Origin: Ruegeria sp. TM1040
Lineage (GTDB): Bacteria; Pseudomonadota; Alphaproteobacteria; Rhodobacterales; Rhodobacteraceae
DNA: 64,000 bases
Direction of reading: 5' to 3'
Assembly: GCF_000014065.1 (NCBI RefSeq)
Contig: NC_008044.1
Location: forward strand, 2,627,501-2,691,500
Shown: positions 25,723 to 34,086 of the stretch, in pieces
Layout of the letters: each line of letters starts with the position of its first letter
How positions within the stretch are numbered: the first letter of the stretch is position 1
Translations under genes and position numbers: made by a program
The notes under the pieces: generated by a model
The model's input: only the letters and a program-made list of their open reading frames with translations
Databases searched by the model: none
What the model was told of the DNA's origin: nothing

Positions 25723-26706
25723 ATGCATGATCGCATCACCCGCAAATTGACAACGATCCTGGCCGCGGATGCCGAGCAATTCAGTGCGGCGATGACAACC
25801 GATGAGGTAGGCACCTATACGGAGCTGCAGTCGGCGCGCGATGTGTTTTTCAAGCTGATCGAACGCCACGGCGGGCGGGTCGCCAATACCGCAGGCGACG
25901 GGCTGATTGCCGACTTCCCCTCGGTTGTCGAGGCGGTGCAATGTGCGATCGAGGTTCAGCAGGAGCTTGCCGCCAAGGACAGCGCCCTCTCCTTTCGGAT
26001 CGGCGTAAATCTGGGCGATGTGATCTGTGATGGCGAGGATCTGATTGGCGAGGGCGTGAACCTCGCAGCCCGCTTGCAAACGATGGCAGAACCGGGTGGC
26101 GTCCTGATCTCGCAACAGGTCTATGACCACGTCAAGAACAAGCTCTCCATCGGGTTTGAGTATCTGGGGGATCGCAGGCCACGCAACCTTCCCGAAGATG
26201 TCGCAGTCTATCGCATCTCTTTGGGCGCACCGCGCCCGAGCCGCGCCAGCCATCCACGCAGCAGCGCGCAGGTATGGTCGGACCCCGATCCGTTTGCCGA
26301 CGCGCCTCAGCGTGACTATGGGCTGACGGATGACGCTGAGGACCCAGAAGAGGTGCCCCTGCGCGGGCTGGATCGGCTCGTTGGCCGCCGCCTGCCGCTA
26401 AGCAAGCGCAGCAAGACACTGGTGCTTGTCGCAGCCGGGCTTTTTGTGATCGACCTTGCCTCAGGACGGGGAATCTGGGCGCACTGGCCGCTGCTGGTGA
26501 TCGCAATGGTGATCGGGTTGCGAGACGGGCCGCGCCTGCTTGGACGCACGGAGTTTCGTGGCATCCCGGTCAAACTATGTGTGATCGCAGCCTTTCTGCT
26601 ACTGGTGAACCTTTTCAGCTGGCAGGGCGTCATGTGGTCCCTCTGGCCAATTGGAGGGATGGCTGCCTATTCTCTCCTGAAGCGACGCTGGTCAGAAGCC
26701 GAGTGA
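25723..26706 (+). CDS. Class III adenylate/guanylate cyclase with C-terminal membrane segments
   Basis: The 327-residue protein has a class III nucleotide cyclase domain at residues about 8-170. The two metal-binding aspartates are Asp16 (LAADAEQF) and Asp59 (NTAGDGLIADF), and GEGVNLAARLQ supplies the conserved Asn-Arg pair. The usual adenine-contacting lysine before the GD motif is Asn55 here, so substrate preference is open. A linker rich in Pro, Asp and Ser leads to about four hydrophobic helices (residues 225-320), an unusual C-terminal membrane anchor. No sensor domain is visible. It lies on the opposite strand between rplT and pheS. No strong ribosome-binding site precedes the ATG. Confidence 0.85.
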   Translation: MHDRITRKLTTILAADAEQFSAAMTTDEVGTYTELQSARDVFFKLIERHGGRVANTAGDGLIADFPSVVEAVQCAIEVQQELAAKDSALSFRIGVNLGDVICDGEDLIGEGVNLAARLQTMAEPGGVLISQQVYDHVKNKLSIGFEYLGDRRPRNLPEDVAVYRISLGAPRPSRASHPRSSAQVWSDPDPFADAPQRDYGLTDDAEDPEEVPLRGLDRLVGRRLPLSKRSKTLVLVAAGLFVIDLASGRGIWAHWPLLVIAMVIGLRDGPRLLGRTEFRGIPVKLCVIAAFLLLVNLFSWQGVMWSLWPIGGMAAYSLLKRRWSEAE

Positions 26707-26754
26707 GGCCACTGCCCTGTGCGGACCTAGCACCGCTCTTGAAGAATTATCAGG

Positions 26755-26794
26755 ATATAAAAACAAGAAACCCGCCGAATTGCTTCGGCGGGTT
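26755..26794 (-). terminator. Rho-independent terminator of rpmI-rplT
   Basis: On the minus strand AACCCGCCGAA pairs with TTCGGCGGGTT (11 bp, 4-nt loop) and is followed by TCTTGTTTTTAT. It lies between the convergent cyclase gene and rplT. Confidence 0.9.
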
Positions 26795-26819
26795 CAATCC
26801 GTTTGGCTTCACCTGAAAA

Positions 26820-27185
26820 TCAGGCAGCCAGCGCGTCCTGTGCCTGACGCACGATCGCACCGAAAGCTTCGGGCTCGTGTACGGCGAGGTCGGCCAGAAC
26901 CTTACGGTCCACTTCGATACCGGCCAGGTTCAGGCCGTTGATGAAGCGGGAGTAGGTCAGAGCCTCGTCGTGGCTGCGGACGGCAGCGTTGATACGCTGG
27001 ATCCACAGGGCGCGGAAATTACGCTTGCGGTTCTTCCGGTCACGGGTTGCATACTGGTTGGCCTTATCGACGGCCTGACGGGCAACCTTGAAGGTGTTCT
27101 TGCGACGGCCGTAGTAACCTTTGGCTGCCTTGATGACCTTCTTATGACGGGCGTGAGTGACGGTACCACCTTTAACGCGGGACAT
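26820..27185 (-). CDS. rplT: 50S ribosomal protein L20
   Basis: The 121-residue protein is bL20, with [20 protein letters not shown] near residue 18, [19 protein letters not shown] near residue 55 and [24 protein letters not shown] near residue 80 (shown in parts). It binds 23S rRNA early in 50S assembly. GGAGATCTGAGAT precedes the ATG. It follows rpmI by 15 bp and ends at a strong terminator. In many bacteria infC precedes this pair; here infC is not adjacent. Confidence 0.98.
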   Translation of the reverse strand: MSRVKGGTVTHARHKKVIKAAKGYYGRRKNTFKVARQAVDKANQYATRDRKNRKRNFRALWIQRINAAVRSHDEALTYSRFINGLNLAGIEVDRKVLADLAVHEPEAFGAIVRQAQDALAA

Positions 27186-27200
27186 ATCTCAGATCTCCTC

Positions 27201-27401
27201 TTAGCGGTCGTAGGGCATGAAGCCCTTGACGATCTTTGCGTCCGGTGCGGACAGGGTGGTGGTTCCGCGTGCATCACGGATAAATTTCTTGTGACGTTTG
27301 ATCATGCCGTGGCGCTTGCCGGCCTGACCAGCCATGACCTTGCCGGTCGCGGTCACTTTAAAGCGCTTTTTGGCGCTCGATTTTGTCTTCATCTTGGGCA
27401 T
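27201..27401 (-). CDS. rpmI: 50S ribosomal protein L35
   Basis: The 66-residue protein begins [15 protein letters not shown] and contains [19 protein letters not shown], the bL35 signature. The start at 27401 is fixed by the family N-terminus and a GGAGACGGAAA ribosome-binding site; a longer reading to 27494 is not expected. It heads the rpmI-rplT operon downstream of pyk. The 116-bp gap upstream probably holds the promoter. Confidence 0.97.
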   Translation of the reverse strand: MPKMKTKSSAKKRFKVTATGKVMAGQAGKRHGMIKRHKKFIRDARGTTTLSAPDAKIVKGFMPYDR

Positions 27402-27517
27402 TTCCGTCTCCTTATTCGTAGGTTCGCTACACACGCGACTCGGCATGCCACACTGGCCGGTCGCGCGAACAGGGCTGCCCTTTACGTCAGCCACTCACAA
27501 AGGGCAAGCGGTTTTGA

Positions 27518-27739
27518 TCATAGAAAGCGCCCGATCACCCGAAAAAAGACATCCGGAACATCAGCGAGGCTATACCCACCCGGGTGGTTCAGCACTGCCC
27601 AAGCGATGCAGCCACCCCCTAGAATCAGCATCGCCGCAGCCGTTATCGGGCTGCGGCGATGGGCATAGGCTGCAAAGAAGGCAGGCACACCAAGCCAGGC
27701 GAGTATCAGCCCAGTCACCAATAACAGGTCCGTGTCCAT
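27518..27739 (-). CDS. Small membrane protein between pyk and rpmI
   Basis: The 73-residue product has two hydrophobic helices (LLLVTGLILAWLGVPAFFAAY near residue 4 and ITAAAMLILGGGCIAWAVL near residue 31) and a short hydrophilic tail. The ATG at 27739 follows GGTGAGGCGT. It starts 36 bp after the pyk stop codon on the same strand, so it is probably co-transcribed with pyk. I do not recognise a named family. Confidence 0.65.
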   Translation of the reverse strand: MDTDLLLVTGLILAWLGVPAFFAAYAHRRSPITAAAMLILGGGCIAWAVLNHPGGYSLADVPDVFFRVIGRFL

Positions 27740-27775
27740 ACGCCTCACCCCCTAATACATACGGGGGAAAGGGTA

Positions 27776-29221
27776 TTATTCCGGGTCGGTATTGTAAATC
27801 AGGCGTTCATCACAAGGCGCAATGCGCAAGATATTGGTGGTGCCCGGTACGTTGAACGGCACACCGGCAGTGACGACAACCTGATCCGTCTCAGAGGCAA
27901 AGCCACCCGAACGCGCGGCACGCGCAGCAGATACCACAGCCCCCTTGAAGCGATCCACCTTGGGCGTAACCACACAGTTGCAACCCCAGGTCAGGCAAAG
28001 GCGGCGGGCGGTTTTTGCCAGCGGTGTCAGCGCGAGGATCGGCACATAGGGCCGCTCGCGCGCAGTCAAAAGCGCGGTGGTTCCGGACTGTGTAAAACAG
28101 CAGATCGCCTTGATCTCGGTCTTCTCCGCAATCTCGCGCGCAGCTGCCACGATGCCATCCGCGATGGTGTCACCCTTGGAAGAGCGGGAAGCGGCGATAA
28201 TGTCGCGATATGTCGGGTCCTGCTCCACTTCGGTTGCGACCTTGTCCATCGTCTGAACCGCTTCGATAGGGTACTGACCCGCTGCAGACTCCGCGCTGAG
28301 CATGATAGCGTCGGTGCCCTCGTAGATCGCGGTTGCCACGTCAGAGACCTCTGCACGGGTGGGCATCGGGCTCTCGATCATGCTCTCGAGCATCTGTGTC
28401 GCCACAATCACGGGCTTTGCGGCCGCGCGGCTCTTGCGGACCAGGCGTTTCTGGATCGGCGGCACATGCGAAACCGGCAGCTCAACGCCAAGATCTCCGC
28501 GCGCTACCATGATGCCATCGGAGGCATCCAGAATTTCTGCAAAGTTGTCGACGGCGGCGGGCTTTTCGATCTTGGAGAGGATTGCGGCGCGCCCATCAGC
28601 CAGAGCGCGGGCCTCAAAGACGTCTTTTGCGCGTTGTACGAAGGACAGCGCCAGCCAGTCGACACCGAGCTCGCAGACAAACTCCAGATCCGCACGGTCT
28701 TTTTCCGAAAGTGCCGCCAACGGCAGGATCACATCGGGAACATTCACACCCTTGCGGTTCGAGATGGTGCCACCGGTGGTCACGACGCAATTGGCATAAT
28801 CCTCGCCGCAATCCTCCACCTTGAGACGGATCTTGCCATCGTTGACCAGAAGCGAAGCACCGGGCTCCAGCGCCTGAAAAATCTCGGGGTGCGGCAGGCA
28901 AACGCGCGACAGATCGCCCTCGGCCGGATCGAGATCAAGGCGGAAATTTGCCCCTTCTTCGAGTTCCTCGGCACCATTCGCAAACACGCCGACGCGGAGT
29001 TTAGGTCCCTGCAGGTCGGCCAGAATGGCGATGGTGGAGTCCAGGTCTTCTTCGACCTGGCGGATGATCTTGTGCTTCACCGCGATTTCATCGTGGCTGC
29101 CGTGGGACATATTCAGGCGGAACACATCCGCACCTGCCTCATGCAGAGCGCGAATGGTCTCGTAGGTCTCGGAGGCAGGACCGAGCGTGGCCACGATTTT
29201 GACATTGCGCGTGCGTTTCAT
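27776..29221 (-). CDS. pyk: Pyruvate kinase
   Basis: The 481-residue protein matches pyruvate kinase: MKRTRNVKIVATLGPAS at the N-terminus, FRLNMSHGSHDE near residue 35, the active-site signature AILSKIEKPAAVDNF near residue 215, MVARGDLGVELP near residue 240 and ATQMLESMIESPMPTRAEVSDVA near residue 270 (in parts). It converts phosphoenolpyruvate and ADP to pyruvate and ATP. The start at 29221 has GGATGGAG upstream; a longer reading to 29299 is not supported by homology. The upstream gap of 347 bp likely carries its promoter. Confidence 0.97.
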   Translation of the reverse strand: MKRTRNVKIVATLGPASETYETIRALHEAGADVFRLNMSHGSHDEIAVKHKIIRQVEEDLDSTIAILADLQGPKLRVGVFANGAEELEEGANFRLDLDPAEGDLSRVCLPHPEIFQALEPGASLLVNDGKIRLKVEDCGEDYANCVVTTGGTISNRKGVNVPDVILPLAALSEKDRADLEFVCELGVDWLALSFVQRAKDVFEARALADGRAAILSKIEKPAAVDNFAEILDASDGIMVARGDLGVELPVSHVPPIQKRLVRKSRAAAKPVIVATQMLESMIESPMPTRAEVSDVATAIYEGTDAIMLSAESAAGQYPIEAVQTMDKVATEVEQDPTYRDIIAASRSSKGDTIADGIVAAAREIAEKTEIKAICCFTQSGTTALLTARERPYVPILALTPLAKTARRLCLTWGCNCVVTPKVDRFKGAVVSAARAARSGGFASETDQVVVTAGVPFNVPGTTNILRIAPCDERLIYNTDPE

Positions 29222-29568
29222 GGGATCTCCATCCTTCGGCAGCCGCATTTTTGAACGGCAAATCTTGATAACGAATTTACGTGGTAGGGCGCTATGCAAC
29301 CAAAAGCTTCACACAGACCGTTAACGCAAACATTTCTGCGGGCCTTATGGCCCAATTCACGCTGTGCCGCAACTATTCTCGACTTTGATCACCAATTGAT
29401 GTCGCTCTGATGACCCCAGCATGACACCTTGATCCTATGTGATCGCCCTGCGCGCGGGCAACTGCGTTTGAAGCAAGAAGAATGCTCTTGGCTAGGGACT
29501 TGCCCCCTCTCGCCGATAAAAAATCGACAAATGATCGGATAAACGCCAGCAGCTGTATCTCCAGCGCG
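29222..29568. other. Gap between quinone oxidoreductase and pyk
   Basis: This 347-bp region should hold the pyk promoter and the end of the upstream transcript. A weak CCGAT/ATCGG inverted pair flanks a T-run near 29517-29543 just past the oxidoreductase stop codon. An open frame crosses it on the minus strand from inside the upstream gene, but no gene-like protein is apparent. Confidence 0.4.
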
Positions 29569-30573
29569 TCAGTCGGCGCCTGCGACCTCCAGCACGATTT
29601 TTCCGATATGGGTCGATCCCTCCATGCGCGCATGTGCAATGGCGGCCTCCGCCAATGCGAAGGTCGAGTCCATCACGGGGCGCAGTTTTCCAGCCTCGAT
29701 CAGCGGCCAAACGGCCTCCAGCAGATCCCGGGCGATGCGCGCCTTGGCGAGGTCGCTTTGGGGACGGAGAGTTGATCCCGTGACCGTGAGACGGCGCGCC
29801 ATGATCTGCGCAAAATTCAGCTCCGCCTTTGGGCCTTGCAGAAAGGCAATGTGGACCAGCCGCCCATCATCCGCGAGCGCCTTAATGTTGCGGGGGATGT
29901 AGTCCCCACCCACCATGTCCAGAATAAGATGTGCGCCCCCGTCTGCCCTGAGGATCTCGACAAAATCTTCATCGCGATAATTGATCGCGACATCTGCCCC
30001 GAGTCCGACGCAGGCAGCGCATTTGTCGTCCGACCCCGCGGTGGCATAGACCCGCGCCCCCAGCGCAGACGCCAACTGAATGGCGGTGGTGCCAATTCCC
30101 GAGGACCCGCCATGCACAAGGAAACGCTCTCCGGCGCGAAGGCCGCCGCGCGTGACGACATTCGACCAAACCGTGAAACAGGTCTCGGGCAGGCAGGCGG
30201 CTTCCTTGAGGCTCAGCCCTTTAGGAACCGGCAGGCAATGGGCTGCTGGCGTAGCGACATAGTCCGCGTAACCGCCGCCGGGCAGCAAGGCGCAGACGCG
30301 ATCACCAAGATTCCAGCCGGTTACACCTTCGCCCAGCGCGACAATCTCGCCTGAGGCCTCCAGCCCAGGTAGGTCGCTCGCGCCTTTCGGCGGCGCGTAG
30401 GCGCCGGCACGCTGCAAGGCGTCCGGCCGGTTCACTCCGGCATATGCAACGCGGATCACCACCTGACCATAGCCAGCGGACGGCACCGGGCGCTCCACAA
30501 GCTTGAGCACATTCGGCGCGCCAAATTCCGAGATTTCAATCGCGCGCATTGTCTGCGGGAGTTCTAACGTCAT
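29569..30573 (-). CDS. NAD(P)H-quinone oxidoreductase, zinc-free MDR family (PIG3-like)
   Basis: The 334-residue protein is a medium-chain reductase without the structural zinc cysteines. It has VAYAGVNRPDALQRAGAYAPPKGASDLPGLEASGEIVALG (residues about 45-85, in parts), the nucleotide-binding loop VHGGSSGIGTTAIQLASALGARV near residue 145, and DMVGGDYIPRN near residue 218. PIG3/QOR-type enzymes reduce quinones with NADPH. GAGGACCGTTCCG precedes the ATG at 30573. It follows the COQ9 gene by 116 bp on the same strand; a shared quinone theme is suggestive only. Confidence 0.9.
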   Translation of the reverse strand: MTLELPQTMRAIEISEFGAPNVLKLVERPVPSAGYGQVVIRVAYAGVNRPDALQRAGAYAPPKGASDLPGLEASGEIVALGEGVTGWNLGDRVCALLPGGGYADYVATPAAHCLPVPKGLSLKEAACLPETCFTVWSNVVTRGGLRAGERFLVHGGSSGIGTTAIQLASALGARVYATAGSDDKCAACVGLGADVAINYRDEDFVEILRADGGAHLILDMVGGDYIPRNIKALADDGRLVHIAFLQGPKAELNFAQIMARRLTVTGSTLRPQSDLAKARIARDLLEAVWPLIEAGKLRPVMDSTFALAEAAIAHARMEGSTHIGKIVLEVAGAD

Positions 30574-30689
30574 CGGAACGGTCCTCTGCTATCTGTTGCC
30601 CAGAGACCTAGCATCCCCGCTTCAATCGGCCAAGCCATGCAAACTCTCGCCGCGCCCCGCGCGCGGGCCACCCGCCTCCGAGACCGCGC

Positions 30690-31400
30690 TCAAGCGCGGG
30701 GCTGCCAGCGGCCCGGCAGGTCCTCGCGGCGTTCTGGCGCGCGAACATGGCTCATCAACCAGTTGGGCCCGGCCAGCAATGGTTTCAGGAGCGGGTTCTT
30801 GTTGACCTGTGCCTTCAGACTTTCAAACTGCATAACATTGTCGATGCGCCGATCCAGAAAGGCCCAGCTTGCCTGATGTTCCGGGCTGTCATCGCCCAGC
30901 CAGAACAGCACCGTCGACGAATAAACTCCCGAAAGCGTGGCACGTTTGGTGTACCAATTGGCATCCTCTGAGGTGTCCCCGAGCGCCGTCCAGATCGCAT
31001 CAGCTGTGCCCCAGATCAGCTTTGCGCCTTCGGCGGCGTGCTGTGGCAGCGCAAATAGCGTTGCTCCGCGACGCACGGCCTCTTTGTCTTCCACGGCCTC
31101 CAGACGATACCGGACGGCCGCTGCAACTCGGTCCCGGAACCGCAGGCTACCAAGGTCGGCCTCTTTGAGGCGCGCCAGCATCATTGCATCACCGCGCTTG
31201 TGGTAGGCCACCGCCAAATCCACGGCACGACGCGGGAACAGGGCCTCTGCAAGAGTGGAATCTACGCCCGAATCAGCGACCGACGCATCCCAGGTTGCCG
31301 GGGTCCAGCCATCAAAAGTCACATGCATCAACGCAGCATCCAACAGTTTTTCCTGTATTTCCGTGCTGGGATCGGTGAAATTTCCTTGATTTTCAGCCAT
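30690..31400 (-). CDS. COQ9 family protein
   Basis: The 236-residue protein shows COQ9 features: an N-terminal TetR-like helical region (IQEKLLDAALMHVTFDGWTPATWDASVADSGV, residues 15-46 in parts), SLRFRDRVAAAVRYRLE near residue 82, and the C-terminal DRRIDNVMQFESLK segment. In eukaryotes COQ9 binds lipid and assists COQ7 in ubiquinone synthesis, and bacterial members are thought to do a similar job. The start at 31400 has AAGGAG 10 nt upstream. It is divergent from rpsU. Confidence 0.88.
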   Translation of the reverse strand: MAENQGNFTDPSTEIQEKLLDAALMHVTFDGWTPATWDASVADSGVDSTLAEALFPRRAVDLAVAYHKRGDAMMLARLKEADLGSLRFRDRVAAAVRYRLEAVEDKEAVRRGATLFALPQHAAEGAKLIWGTADAIWTALGDTSEDANWYTKRATLSGVYSSTVLFWLGDDSPEHQASWAFLDRRIDNVMQFESLKAQVNKNPLLKPLLAGPNWLMSHVRAPERREDLPGRWQPRA

Positions 31401-31517
31401 AGCAGCGATGCTCCTTTGTCCTGGCGGTTCCAGTACTAGACAATTTAGGACCATCTTGCTATACGGCCACCTCCTGCAAATCCTTGCAACTCAACTTAGA
31501 AAGGTGGTGAAAACCAC

Positions 31518-31724
31518 ATGCAGGTTAGTGTTCGCGACAACAACGTCGATCAGGCGCTCCGCGCCCTGAAGAAGAAGCTGCAGCGCGAAGGCGTCTTCCG
31601 CGAAATGAAGCTGAAGCAACATTTCGAGAAGCCCTCCGAGAAAAAAGCGCGCGAGAAAGCTGAAGCTATCCGCCGTGCCCGCAAGCTGGCACGCAAAAAA
31701 GCACAGCGCGAAGGTCTCCTCTGA
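31518..31724 (+). CDS. rpsU: 30S ribosomal protein S21
   Basis: The 68-residue protein is bS21: [25 protein letters not shown] at the N-terminus (shown in part of its length) and a basic tail of RKLARKKAQ type. It sits near the anti-Shine-Dalgarno region of the 30S subunit and helps initiation. AAAGGTGGTG precedes the ATG. It is a single-gene unit with a strong terminator 46 bp after the stop codon, typical of alphaproteobacteria. Confidence 0.97.
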   Translation: MQVSVRDNNVDQALRALKKKLQREGVFREMKLKQHFEKPSEKKAREKAEAIRRARKLARKKAQREGLL

Positions 31725-31770
31725 GGTCACTCGCACGTCTCCAGTCGCTTCTGGATACTGTTTAAGAATA

Positions 31771-31808
31771 AAACCCCCGCAGACCTCGGTCGCGGGGGTT
31801 TCATTTTG
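31771..31808 (+). terminator. Rho-independent terminator of rpsU
   Basis: AAACCCCCGC pairs with GCGGGGGTTT (10 bp, 11-nt loop) and is followed by CATTTTG. It sits between the convergent rpsU and uvrC genes. Confidence 0.88.
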
Positions 31809-31869
31809 TGGGCACCACAGGTTCGAGATCCAGTCACGATCCGGCGAGCCCCGGACCCACAAATGGCAA

Positions 31870-33777
31870 TCAGCGCACCTGAAAATAGTTGTAGATCGTT
31901 TCCGCCAGCGCGTCTGAGACGCCGTCCACCGCCTTGAGATCCGACAGGTTCGCGCGGCTCACCGCCTTGGCGCTGCCAAAATGCGTCAGAAGTGCCTTCT
32001 TGCGACGCGCGCCGACGCCGGGAATGTCATCCAATGGATTGGCCACAAGAGATTTTGCCCGCTTGGCCCGGTGGGTGCCGATGGCAAACCGGTGCGCCTC
32101 GTCGCGCATGCGTTGAATGAAGTAAAGCACAGGATCATTGCGTTGCAGCGCAAAGGCGTTTTCGCCGGGGCGGTAGAACTCCTCCTTGCCATGGTCGCGA
32201 TCGACACCCTTGGCCACCCCGACCATGGGAATGTCCTGCACGCCATGCTCCTCCATGATCTCGGCCACGGCCGATACCTGCCCCGCACCGCCGTCAATGA
32301 GCAGAAGATCCGGCCACATGCCCTTTTGGCGGTCGGGGTCTTCTTTCAACAGGCGGGAGAAGCGGCGGTTCAGCACCGCCTTCATCATGCCAAAGTCATC
32401 GCCTGCAATGACCTCACCATCCTTGATGTTGAACTTACGATAGGCGTTTTTCATAAAGCCCTCAGGCCCCATGACGATCATGCCACCGACGGCGTTGGTG
32501 CCCTGAATGTGAGAGTTGTCGTAAACCTCGATGCGGTTTGGCGGAGCTTCCAGCCCAAAAGCATCAGCAATGCCGCGCAAAAGTTTGGCCTGTGTGGCGC
32601 TCTCGGACATCCGGCGAGCGAGGCTTTCACGGGCATTGCGCACAGCCGAGGCCACAAGCTCGGTCTTCTCGCCCCGCTGGGGCACCACGATTTCCACCTT
32701 GCGCCGGGCTTTCTCACTGAGTGCCACAGCCATCAGATCTGCGTTTTCGATGTCATCCGACAAGATGAGCTGACGTGGAACATCCTTGTTGTCATAGAAC
32801 TGGCCAATGAAAGCCTCCATGACTTCGGCGGCGGACATATCCTCGGCCACGCGCGGGTAGAAGTCCTGATTGCCCCAGTTCTGATTGGCGCGAATAAAAA
32901 ACACCTGCACGCAGGCCAGCCCGTTTTCCAAATGCAGGCCAATGATGTCAGCCTCGGACACGCCACGCGGGTTGATGCCCTGCGCCGATTGCACCTGCGT
33001 CAGCGCCTTGATCCGGTCCCGCAAGGCTGCCGCGCGCTCATATTCCATCGCTTCCGAGGCGGCTTGCATCTCAGCGCCAAGCTCTTCCTGGATCTTTGTG
33101 GAGCGTCCCGCCAGAAACCGCTCTGCATCCCGGACACTGTCGGCGTAATCCGCCTGCGAGATCTTTCCCACACATGGGCCAGAGCAGCGTTTGATCTGAT
33201 ACTGCAGGCAGGGCCGGGTGCGGTTTTCAAACATGGTGTCTGTGCAGTTGCGCAGCAAGAACGCTTTTTGCAACTGATTCAACGTCCGGTTCACCGCCCC
33301 GGCACTGGCAAAGGGCCCAAAGAAGCTCGCCTTCCCCTTGCGTGCGCCGCGGTGCTTTTTCAGCTGCGGAAAAGCATGGTTCTTGCTCACCATGATGTAG
33401 GGAAAACTTTTATCGTCGCGCAGCAGCACATTGTATTTGGGCTTCAGCTGCTTGATGAGGTTTTGCTCCAACAAGAGCGCCTCGGTTTCGGTGCGCGTTG
33501 TCAGGAACATCATGCGGCTGGTTTGTGAGATCATCGTCTCGATGCGCTGCGTATGTCCCGGGCGGGTGTAATTGGACACCCGCGCCCGCAGATTGCGCGC
33601 CTTGCCGACATAGAGCACCCTGCTTTCGTGATCGAGCATACGGTACACGCCCGGCGATGAATCAAGCGTCTTCAGGTATGCCTGAATGACACCGTATCCG
33701 GTGCGGGGGGGCTCGGGTTGGTCGGGCGATTCTGCGCTGATGTCGTTCATAGTCTCTGACATATGATTCTGAGCCAT
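31870..33777 (-). CDS. uvrC: UvrABC excinuclease subunit C
   Basis: The protein of about 635 residues has the GIY-YIG nuclease domain (SSPGVYRMLDHESRVLYVGKARNLR near residue 38, in parts), the cysteine motif CLQYQIKRCSGPCVG near residue 190, the UVR domain near 235, the RNase H-like domain with EVYDNSHIQGTNAVGGMIV near residue 415, and helix-hairpin-helix motifs at the end (IPGVGARRKKALLTHFGS). It makes both incisions in nucleotide excision repair. The start is uncertain: ATG 33777 (MAQNHMSET), TTG 33786 and ATG 33762 are all possible, and none has a strong ribosome-binding site. Confidence 0.96.
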   Translation of the reverse strand: MAQNHMSETMNDISAESPDQPEPPRTGYGVIQAYLKTLDSSPGVYRMLDHESRVLYVGKARNLRARVSNYTRPGHTQRIETMISQTSRMMFLTTRTETEALLLEQNLIKQLKPKYNVLLRDDKSFPYIMVSKNHAFPQLKKHRGARKGKASFFGPFASAGAVNRTLNQLQKAFLLRNCTDTMFENRTRPCLQYQIKRCSGPCVGKISQADYADSVRDAERFLAGRSTKIQEELGAEMQAASEAMEYERAAALRDRIKALTQVQSAQGINPRGVSEADIIGLHLENGLACVQVFFIRANQNWGNQDFYPRVAEDMSAAEVMEAFIGQFYDNKDVPRQLILSDDIENADLMAVALSEKARRKVEIVVPQRGEKTELVASAVRNARESLARRMSESATQAKLLRGIADAFGLEAPPNRIEVYDNSHIQGTNAVGGMIVMGPEGFMKNAYRKFNIKDGEVIAGDDFGMMKAVLNRRFSRLLKEDPDRQKGMWPDLLLIDGGAGQVSAVAEIMEEHGVQDIPMVGVAKGVDRDHGKEEFYRPGENAFALQRNDPVLYFIQRMRDEAHRFAIGTHRAKRAKSLVANPLDDIPGVGARRKKALLTHFGSAKAVSRANLSDLKAVDGVSDALAETIYNYFQVR

Positions 33778-34086
33778 GTGCTGCAATCTTCAGGCGTGAA
33801 GTTCAAGCTGTGATGAATCCACCATTCCTGTGGATAACAATGCGGGTAACTTTGGGCTTGTTTGAATTTTCCCTTTATGTTGGGCGACTTCGCTGATTTG
33901 CTTAAAATTTAATCAATCCGGTAGCACACTGATTTTTTTGACATTTTCCCACCCATCGCCCCAAATCATTGAAAACACTTGGGTTTTTGTAACGACTCTG
34001 TGACGGTGCTGTGATGGGTGCATAAGTCGCGCCGGAAACCCTTCTTTTGCACCCCAAAGATGAAGCTCGCGCCCTTCTCTGACAGG
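33778..34086. other. AT-rich gap between uvrC and the SDR gene
   Basis: This 309-bp gap is poorer in GC than its neighbours. On the plus strand TTGACA (33938-33943) with a 17-nt spacer precedes CCAAAT (33961-33966), a weak promoter-like pair. TTTTGCACC-CCAAAGATGAAG at 34045-34065 resembles a segment upstream of the carboxypeptidase gene near 48368. No reading frame in the gap looks like a protein. It may contain the uvrC promoter or a small RNA. Confidence 0.35.

Noticed and set aside
29373-29639. 88-residue minus-strand frame between the quinone oxidoreductase and pyk
   Set aside because: It begins inside the oxidoreductase gene in another frame, has no ribosome-binding site and no recognisable family or membrane segment.
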